From NCBI GenBank assembly GCA_004369085.1, contig ML210288.1, positions 1-64,000 of the forward strand: DNA of 64,000 bases, in the 5' to 3' direction. This stretch comes from Coprinopsis marcescibilis (lineage: Eukaryota > Basidiomycota > Agaricomycetes > Agaricales > Psathyrellaceae). A program made the translations under genes and the position numbers. Numbering within the stretch: the first letter of the stretch is position 1; each line of letters opens with the position of its first letter. Below are positions 55,637 to 64,000 of the stretch, piece after piece. The notes under the pieces were generated by a model. That model was given only the letters and a program-made list of their open reading frames with translations. It did not search any database and was not told the DNA's origin.

Positions 55637-58600
55637 TTATATCCGCTTTCCAACAAATTCACTCCACGAGCGAACCTCAGATGGCGTTCTTCCTTCCTCG
55701 TAGGACCTCAACCCGCCCTGAGGAATCTTGCGAGCCATGGCCTCTACGAACAACTCAGCGGTTTTGGCGTCGTTGAGGAGAGGGATACCAAAGTCCACAG
55801 CGTTTCTAGAACGCATCTATCAGTCGCATAACATTGGAGAGAGATCGATCCCACTTACCGGCGAGCAATGTAATCCTCATCAGTGAAGGTAGTTCCACGA
55901 GACTTGGCCAAGTTGACAACCATCTGGATCTCAAATTCGTCAAAGACCTCACGCAACTTGCGCTTATCCGTTCCAGGGAAGAAGATGCGCTTAGCGACGA
56001 CGTAGGGGATGTTGTTGAGGTGTTCCTCGACAACGGGCGATGAGCAGTAAAGCTTGCAACCCATGTCGATCAACTTCTTGGCAATGCGGGCCATCTCGGG
56101 CTTGTTGATGTCGCCACCAATGAGCACACCACTGCTTGCACGGGGAACCTTGAAGCCAGTGGTGCTTAAAAGGGATGTCCAGTACGCCTCGTAGACGTCC
56201 TTTCCGAAGCTGGCGACTTCACCAGTGCTAGCCATCTCTGTTCGAAAGTGAGAACAAGACCATTTACCGACAATAGATCATCACTCACCGACACCGAGGA
56301 AGGGGTCGGCACCACCCAATCGAGTCCAAGAGAACTGAGCGACCTTGATAGCAGTGTAATCGCGCTTCTCCTTCATCAGATCCACAGGTTCGGGAACATC
56401 CTGGGAGACGATGGCGGAAGTAGCGACATCAATGAAGTTGTGGGCCAAAACCTTGGATACGAAGGGGAACGAACGAGATGCACGAAGGTTGCATTCGATA
56501 ACCTTGAGCTCAGCATCCTCCTCTGGCGAAGCGGTCGTCTTCCTGATGACTTGCATGTTGAAAGGTCCAGAAATCTCGAACGCGGCGGCGACCTTCTCGG
56601 CGATGGTCTTGAGACGAGCCATGTCGTTTTCAGAGATGGAGAACGGAGGCAAGACGAGTGTCGCGTCACCGGAGTGAACACCGGCGTTTTCGACGTGCTC
56701 TGAGATGGCATGAACAAGCAGTTTTCCTTTGTGTGCAACAGCATCTACATCGATTTCCTGTGCACCGTCAATGAACTTGGTAACGACAACGGGGTGCAAA
56801 GGGGAGACGTTGGCGGCGGCAGAGAGCTTGTGCTCCAACTCGGATTCCTCGTAGACGACGTTCATGGCAGCTCCGGAGAGGACATAAGAAGGTCGGATAA
56901 GGACGGGATAGCTGAAGAGACCAATAAGAATTTTCTCAGAAAAAAAAAGGGATAGGACCTACGTGACTCGGCTGGCAAAATCTTTGGCATCCTGGACGGA
57001 ACGAGCCTCAATCCATTCGGGCTGATCAACTCCAATGCTATCAAGAATAGACGAGAACTTGTGACGATCCTCAGCTCTGTCGATTTGTTCAGGATCGGTT
57101 CCGAGAACATTAACACCGGCCTGCTTAAGGCGCAAGGCAATGTTCTGGGGCAGTTGGCCTAGTACGCAGTCACTGTCAGAAAAAATTGTGTAAAAACCAA
57201 AGCGAACTCCATACCTCCGACGCTGACGACAACACCCTGGGACTGCTCAAGTTCATAGATATCCATGACACGCTCGTAGCCGAGTTCCTCGAAGTACAAA
57301 CGATCGGCTTCGTCGAAATCGGTAGAGACTGTCTCGGGGTTGTAGTTGATCATGATCGTCCTCTTGCCCATATCGCGAAGTTTGCGAGCGCATGTGACAG
57401 CACACCAATCGAATTCAACGCTGCTTCCGATACGGTAAACACCGCTACCGAGAACCATAGTACCGTGTTCGTCGAACTTGACGTCGTGTTCGGACGCGTT
57501 GTATGTGGTGTACAAGTAGTTGGTGTGGGCAGGGTACTCAGCAGCGAGAGTGTCGATGCGCTTCACAAATGGAGTGATATTGAAAGACTTCCTGTGGGCA
57601 CGAACAGTGATTTCGTCGGAACCAATGATGCTGGCAATTTGAGGGTCGGAAAAGCCCATTTTCTTCGCGCGAAGCATAAGATCGTGGCTGATAGCTTCGA
57701 TAGAACCTGCAGCCTTGATTGCGTGGTGGGTCTGGACGATGTTGTCAATCTTGTGCAAGTACCACTAGAAAAATGTCAGTACTGAATGGAATAAGTAAGA
57801 CAGGTTGAGTTAAGGTACCTTGTCAATCTTGGTGAGATCATGAATCTTGTCAACGCTGTAGTTCTTTTTGTACATGGCGTATGCGATAGCAAATAACCTC
57901 ATGTCGGTGGGGACTGACAGTGCGTGGTCGAGGTCCTTGGGTTCGATGACAACTTCAAAGCCCTTCCAGTTGGGATCAACCTGACGGATTGCCTTTTGCA
58001 AACTTTCCTCGAATGTACGACCAATGGCCATGACTTCACCAACGGACTTCATAGAAGAGCCAACCTCACGGTTAACTTGGGTGGAGAACTTGGCCAGATC
58101 CCACTTAGGAATCTTGGTAACGATGTAGTCCAGGGAAGGCTCGAAGCAAGCGGTGGTCGTCTTCGTCACGGCATTGGGCAATTCAGGAAGAGTGTAACCG
58201 AGAGCAATCTTAGCAGCAGTGTAGGCCAAAGGATAACCAGTAGCTTTGGAGGCAAGGGCACTAAGCAAATCGGTTAGTTCCGATGCTTAACGAAGCGAGC
58301 GTTGTCGTTTTCTCTTACCTAGACCGAGACAACCTATGGGCGATGTGTGAGGATTATTCTTGGAACAAGGGTGAGAGACATACCGAGCATTGACTTCAAT
58401 GACGCAGTATTCCCGCGATGTGGGGTTAAGCGCATATTGAATATTGCATTCGCCGACAACACCGAGATGCCTGATGGTCTTGAGAGCAGCGCTCCGAAGC
58501 ATATGATACTCATCATCGGGCAAAGTCTGCGAGGGTGCCACGACGATAGAGTCGCCAGTGTGTGTGCCAAGAGGGTCAAAGTTCTCCATGTTGCAGCAAA

Positions 58601-59605
58601 TGATGGTATTCTGTACACCATGCGAATCTCAATTAGCTGGGGTAAATTGACATACGTCATGGACTCACGTCTGCAGCATCGCGAACCACCTCGTATTCCA
58701 ATTCCTTCCAACCTTTCATACTGCGTTCAATTAGAACCTGAGGGCTCAAACTCAAACTTTTTGCGGCCAAGTTGCTGAGTTCTTCGGCGTTGTTCGCGAA
58801 TCCAGAGCCAAGACCACCCAGGGTGAAAGCCGAGCGCAAAATGACAGGATAACCAATGTTGCCAGCTGCTTCAAGAGCAGCATTAACCGAAGATACCGCC
58901 GTCGACTGTGCAACGGGGATATCAATTTCTATCGGGGCGTGAGATACGTAGGTCGGCCGATAAGTGTCAAACCATACCCTTCAATGCCTGGACGAAAAGT
59001 TCTCTGTCTTCGGAGACTTCCAGAGTTCGGATTGGGGTACCGAGAACCTTAACACCGAGACGGTCGAGAATTCCCATTCGGTCAAGCTCGATACCAACGT
59101 TGAGGGCACTTTGTCCTCCGAAAGTCAAAAGAATACCATCAGGGCGCTCCTTCTCCAAGACGTAGGCGACATAGTCCGCAGTAATGGGCAGGAAGTAAAC
59201 CTCAGATGCCAGCTGGTGTGAGGTTTGCCAGGTTGCGATGTTGGGGTTAATAAGGATAGCAGAAACGCCTTCCTCTTCGAGAGCCTTGAGGGCCTGGGAA
59301 CCTGAATAGTCGAATTCACCAGCTTGTCCAATGCTGAGACCACCGCTGCCAACGACGAGGACCTTCTGAACGTTTGCACGCGGAATCTTGGGCAAGACCT
59401 TCGCGGAGATGCGCCTGGCGATCTCTGAAGGTGAGTTCAGAACATGATCCCCATCCTTTGGGTGGTAATCCCCAACAGCTGGAGCCGCGACTGCCTTGCT
59501 GGGCCTAGACGAAGTGAAGGAAGTGGTTGGGGTTGTGGAGAATGTTCGAAAACATGGCCGTAAGAAGCCCCGTCGTCCCAATGAATGGAGACGAGCAAGA
59601 GCCAT
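55637..59605 (-). CDS. CPA2: Arginine-specific carbamoyl-phosphate synthase, large chain
   Basis: Start ATG 59605. The first about 45 residues ([20 protein letters not shown]) are basic and hydroxylated, a mitochondrial presequence. Two ATP-grasp halves follow: [20 protein letters not shown] (near 59320) and [19 protein letters not shown] region, with [18 protein letters not shown] (near 58030) closing half one; half two begins [20 protein letters not shown] (near 57440) and includes [14 protein letters not shown] (near 56770). The C-terminal MGS-like domain is [20 protein letters not shown] and [21 protein letters not shown] (near 55880-56150), ending SEFVGKRI at TAA 55637. It makes carbamoyl phosphate for arginine from glutamine-derived ammonia with the small subunit CPA1 (not in this window). 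About nine introns; roughly 1,150 residues. It is not the CAD-type fusion, since no aspartate transcarbamylase follows. Confidence 0.94.
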
Positions 59606-61465
59606 GGTGGCGAGCCCGACAGTAGATTGAACGAGTGAGCAAGGTGGAAGGGATGGAGCAGATGCAACGAGCCTCAGCCGACTCAAAATTCTCAGGCGAT
59701 CGGCCGTCACCTGAAAAAGATTTTATAGAGTCCGAAATGACACCATTGGTCCTCAGCTCAGCATACATCTTACCTGTCTTACCACCATTTCTACACCTTT
59801 TGCCCATTACATCCCTAGATTTCTTCCTTTCCAACCGTCCGGCACTCCAACTGGAAATAAAATCGATTATCAGCGGAAAAGACGCGTAACAGATAATCTC
59901 AGGGCTAACCTCAGGGGTCTCCTGACCAGTCGCAACTTAGCAAGCCAAAACGCGTAAAACCATTGTCCTTTTCAATGTCCTTCAAGGCTGGAAGCCACAG
60001 GGCTCTAACCCTTTAGCGAAGAACCCGCATAGGATCATATGCAGTCGTTTATAACGCGTTGCAACAGCGCTTGTCCGAGGACGATTCAACAATCATCCGA
60101 CAGGATCCTGTGGCCTTGCTCGGTGCTTTGGATACGAATTTTGACGCTAGATTTACCGGCAGTCTTGCTCCAGGCGCTTCGAGATTAGAGGTCCGTCATA
60201 GCCTGGTACTTCCCCGCTTACTCTACTCTGCTAAAAGCCTCTAAGTAGCCGCCCCGTACCCCGATGTTTACCCCATTGCTTTCGCTGTTCCGGTGTCTTG
60301 GTCGCTTCTCCAATACGCTTCTTATGCCGGGTTCTTCCCCTGTAAACGAAGTACAACCTTGCACTGTGGCCAGAGTGCTCTGTCTCCGTTGTTACCTTCC
60401 GTTGTCCATACCATCAGCGAAACATCCTCCTTCCTCGATCCGGGTCTTTTAGCTCTTGGTGGATGATGCCATTACGCCGTCATGCTTCCGAAGTTCAGTA
60501 TTCTCTATCACTGGAAGTCTATGTACTGAATCCTCCGGATTGATTGTAGATAGCGGTAGTGGTACTTGACGTTATTTGCTTTTCGAGAAATTTCGATCCG
60601 CACGGCCCCTCTCGATTAGGAAGACTCACTCCTCTTATCGGCAAAATTTGCATCAGGATAACTGGCGCAAGTCTTGGAATCAAGACTCTTCTCATTAGGA
60701 TTATGATGGTGGGTAAAAGATTCCCTTTCGACTACACCTCAACCTAATTTGGACCACGCGGTAGACGGCAGGTTTCAATGTTTGTTTCGTTGACCGAGAC
60801 CGACCACCTCACGCCGTACGCAAGCAATGGCTCGGAACCCTACCCACACTTCCGACACTACTCGCGACGACAGCACGGTGGACGCCTGTTGATCCATGTG
60901 TAATTCCTCGATATACCCTCTATCAAGTCTCGAGGGAAGAAATCGGTGTAACATCGTGTTACGTGCTTCAACACGCATCCTGTCGCCTCTACTGAAACGC
61001 TCATTTACGTTCAACCCAAAATCTGGAAGGGTTTCTAGGCCTCGATTCAAGGGTCGGGAACCAGTGACGACACCTAGCGCCCCCACAGCTGACTGCCAGT
61101 TTCCCTTTCCCCGGACTTCTCAGATTCCAAACGATCCGAAATATCTGTCCGGATCCATCATCATAAACCCACGAGGAGACAATATGCTCGCCTCCACTTC
61201 GGGTGAACATGCTTATTCCCCCACCTCGGCAAATTCTCTGAAATACTAACCTCCAGAGATTCTGCCACATTGAAGCAGTCAGTCAGATCGTGCCCGGAAC
61301 ACGCATATTCATATCAGAACTATTTATGCGGAAGGTATTAACATCTTCGTCTCATGACGCTGCACGGCACCCCTTCCTTCAACGCACGTCGTCACTGAGG
61401 GTCAAGTTCATTCTCTTCCTCCCAGCATTGCCAGCATTACCTTTGCGCGTTGACCTCCTTTCAAC
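59606..61465. other. Gene-poor intergenic region
   Basis: 1.86 kb between the CPA2 start and the TmpA-like gene. Small open frames on both strands lack domains, consistent codon character or splice support. I see no repeats or transposon remnants. It presumably holds the CPA2 promoter and, near 61300-61465, a pyrimidine-rich TmpA-like promoter. Confidence 0.45.
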
Positions 61466-63829
61466 ATGCCTCGCCCATCGCAGCCCAACCCGCTTGACGA
61501 TGCAGAGCTTGGAATCCCTCAGCAAGACGGCTACCAGATCAGTATACCCTTGCAGATCGCACCGTCCACCTCATGGGTGAGCTATGCAGAAACCGTCAAC
61601 ACCACGACGTCTGCATCATCGACCACTTCCGAGCCCCCAACTGCCGCCCTCCCTTCACCTCAAGCCAACAAAGCGAAGGCATCGACATACAGAAAGACTT
61701 TGCCACCAATACCTGCTGACCCGGAGCCCAAGCATCTGCAGCAGCAGCAACACCAACCAGTGGCACGACCTGTGCTCACGCCTCGAAGCGAATTCAAGAA
61801 GCCTGTCGGCAAATGGATCCGATGGCAACTGTGGTTCAACACATATCGGTGCGCGTATTCGCACACATTGTGCTCAACTTGGACTTATACCTTGCTTCGT
61901 TACCCTACAGGAAGTTCTTTACGGTGGTCATCTCATTCAACCTGATCGTCCTGTTTACGGCCGTGGCGAACGTGTGGCAATATCCCCGTCAACACAGCGG
62001 TGCTATGGTTTTGGGAAACCTCTACGTCGCCATTCTGATAAGAAACGAGTTATTTGGTCGTTTTCTATACCTGATAGTGACCAACCTTTTCGCCAAGGTA
62101 AGCTCCACTTCTGGGGAAATGTCTGGCGCTAATTTGGTTTTACCGGTCCTTCTTAGTGGACCCCTCTGAAGTTTAGGCTGGGATGCACATCCGCATTGCA
62201 ACATCTTGGTGGTATTCACTCTGGATGCGCGACTTCAGGATGCATATGGCTGATGTACCGCGTCGCCACGATCCTGATCAACCACAGTCTGAACCATTCC
62301 TCTGTTATCGTCATGGGTGTTATCACGAACGTCGTAGTCATGATATCTATCGCATCTGCCTTCCCCTGGGTTAGGAACACTCATCACAAGTGCGTCCTTT
62401 CTATTTCATCATAATCATAGTTCTGATTTTGCGATAGCATTTTCGAGCGACATCACCGGTTTATGGGGTGGCTGGGTCTCATTGCAAGTAGGTCACATCT
62501 ATATCCTTTGCCGATAACATCTTCTCACCTTCGTTTCTTAGCATGGATATTTGTCATCCTGGGGGATAGCTATGACGCAGAAACTCGCCGTTGGAATCCT
62601 GATGGCCTTCGAATTGTCCGTACTCAAGACTTTTGGTTTGCCCTCGGAATGACTGTCTTGTGCGTTATCAGATAAAACATCCCCGTTTCGATTTCTCACA
62701 TAGGTTTTCTCTGTAGCGTCCTAATTCCCTGGTTCACCATCAGAGAAGTCAAGGTCGATGTCGAAATTGTGAGTCCCCTGGTCATTTCTCGAGTTGTATG
62801 CGGATTCTTACTGCCTTGGCAGCCGTCACCGAAAGTGGCTATCCTCCGATTCCGAAGAGGCATGCAGCAAGGCTTACTTGCGAGAATAAGCCGAAGTTCA
62901 ATAATGGAGTATCACGCATTCGGCATCATCTCGTAGGCATTGCGTCTTCTCGTGTCGGATGCGGGGTGTGACTGACTTCTCGCGACTGACGCGGTACTTG
63001 CAGTGAAGGAAAGAACGCAGATTATCATTATCTTATATGTGGTGTGCAAGGCGACTTTACGAGGTCACTCGTGGAGCGACCTCCTACGAGGATCTGGACC
63101 CGAGAATTAAAGGTACGACCTGTTTGGTGACCTCTCCCGTGCGTTCGATTTTTTGACCTGCTTTCTTTTCCAGTTCGCCGGGGTTTCAAATACGTCAAGT
63201 ATGTACCACAGGGGTATCCGGGTATGCACAGGAACAGGTCTCGGAGCTGCTTTATCAACATGTCTTCAGGTAAACTCTCCGTCCTCCCTCCTACTCCCTC
63301 GCCGAATGCTTACTTCGGCTACCCCAGAACCCTAATTGGTAAGGGACCTTCTTCATTGATCCGTGGATATTCCAACCGCCGCCATACTTTTGCGTTGGAA
63401 TTGTCTTGCCAGTAAGGCGTTTGACAAGCTAACTCAATTATGTTGACAGGTTCCTAATATGGATTGGTTCCGACCAAGCAAAGACTTTTGGACCAACTAT
63501 CACAGGTCTTATTAAACGAGGTATCGAGCCTGAGCGCCACATATTGTGGGATTCAAAAGCGCGAGGTATGTGCTATTTTTTTTTGGTTCTGGATCCAGCT
63601 GAGACCTCTTTCCATGTAGGTGGCCGTCCAGATGTGATGAAGCTCATCAAAGAGGCATACTACTCCTGGGGTGCAGAGGTCGTTTTTATCACGTCAAACT
63701 ACCAGGGAAACAAAGAAATGATGGAGGGCTGCAAACAAGCAGGGATCCCCGCATTTGTAGGTGTCTTGCTATCCGTCACAGACCGTCCTAATCAATTTCG
63801 TATGCCAGGGGACGCTATGGGATTTCTGA
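61466..63829 (+). CDS. TmpA-like integral membrane oxidoreductase
   Basis: Start ATG 61466. A disordered Pro/Ser/Gln N-terminus (about 115 residues) ends GKWIRWQLWFNTYR, after which come several membrane helices (KFFTVVISFNLIVLFTAVAN; MYRVATILINHSLNHSSVIV; SIASAFPWVRNTHHK). Then IFERHHRFMGWLGL, a ferric-reductase-type segment, and WIFVILGDSYD. The C-terminal NAD(P)/FAD-binding half has RELKFAGVSNTSSMYHRGIR, VCTGTGLGAALSTCLQ, WFLIWIGSDQAKTFG and GGRPDVMKLIKEAYYSWGAE, ending GTLWDF at TGA 63829. This matches the fungal TmpA family, distantly related to ferric reductases and linked in Aspergillus nidulans to conidiation signalling. Reaction unknown. About nine introns; the last one (63758-63808) is needed to reach the stop. 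Confidence 0.78.
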
Positions 63830-64000
63830 ACAACAATTGGGGGTTTCTGTCGAGAACTTGCGTCTTTTTTTTCAAACTCTCATCAACATTGTAAACATAT
63901 TCAGTGCACCCATGTATCATTATTCGCTCTGCAATGCGTGCTTTAAAAAAGCAGCGGACTCAATAGTAGTTTATTAATGAATGAAACGACTTAAAGAGAA

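Noticed and set aside
57186..57785. 199-codon plus-strand frame
   Set aside because: Exact antisense of a conserved CPA2 exon; no independent support.
1..64000. A biosynthetic gene cluster, CRISPR array or prophage-like system
   Set aside because: The window is eukaryotic. PAL and the amine oxidase are adjacent, but the surrounding genes are housekeeping and no synthase, transporter or cluster regulator is present.

Overview
The window reads as the nuclear genome of a filamentous basidiomycete, most likely an Agaricomycete (mushroom-forming fungus). The evidence is dense genes on both strands, many introns of about 45-60 nt with GT...AG ends (one probable GC...AG), and mushroom-type families: a fungal phenylalanine ammonia-lyase, a TmpA-like membrane oxidoreductase, a secreted S41 protease and an NFKBIL1-like small protein. 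The species cannot be named from the sequence.

Layout. 1-4.6 kb: the 5' part of a Ty3/gypsy LTR retrotransposon on the minus strand (5' LTR, gag, pol), cut off inside integrase and abutting an LTR-like sequence at the left edge. It carries a GGGTTTT slippery heptamer at the gag stop and an 11-nt self-primer/PBS complementarity of the Tf1/sushi kind. 5.5-8 kb: Gyp5-like TBC RabGAP (-). 8.6-13.8 kb: large PH-Sec7-PH protein (+) whose Sec7 domain lacks the glutamic finger. 15-17.1 kb: NFKBIL1-like protein and MIA40 (both +). 17.4-21.4 kb: MCM2 and an EMI1/DUF3128 twin-CX9C protein (both -). 21.6-24.2 kb: an alpha/beta hydrolase (+) followed by a decayed tandem copy. 24.9-27.1 kb: Mei2-like RNA-binding protein (-). 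27.3-31.8 kb: mitochondrial ribosomal protein S6 (+), HAD-like protein (-), S41 protease (+). 32-42.4 kb, all minus: Tudor-SN, a CaMKK/Ssp1-type kinase and UPF2. 42.5-45.8 kb: ATRIP/Rad26-like checkpoint protein (+). 45.9-47.4 kb: eIF4E-fold (DUF1917/UPF0696) protein (-). 47.7-48.3 kb: an orphan gene (+). 50.5-53.2 kb: phenylalanine ammonia-lyase (+). 53.7-55.5 kb: FAD amine/pipecolate-type oxidase (+). 55.6-59.6 kb: mitochondrial arginine-specific carbamoyl-phosphate synthase large chain (-). 61.5-63.8 kb: TmpA-like membrane protein (+).

Most genes are housekeeping: vesicle traffic (TBC, Sec7), replication and checkpoint (MCM2, ATRIP-like), RNA fate (UPF2, Tudor-SN, Mei2-like), mitochondrial protein import and translation (MIA40, S6) and nitrogen metabolism (CPA2, PAL, amine oxidase). 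I found no operon-like pathway cluster. The most distinctive points are the retroelement's recoding and self-priming signals, the Leu-Leu substrate switch in PAL, the missing catalytic Glu in Sec7, a GC-AG intron directly after the MCM2 start codon, a 10-nt microexon in Tudor-SN, and MIA40 lying close to a twin-CX9C candidate client. CDS coordinates are outer bounds, start codon to stop codon, including introns; every start was checked to be ATG unless stated.
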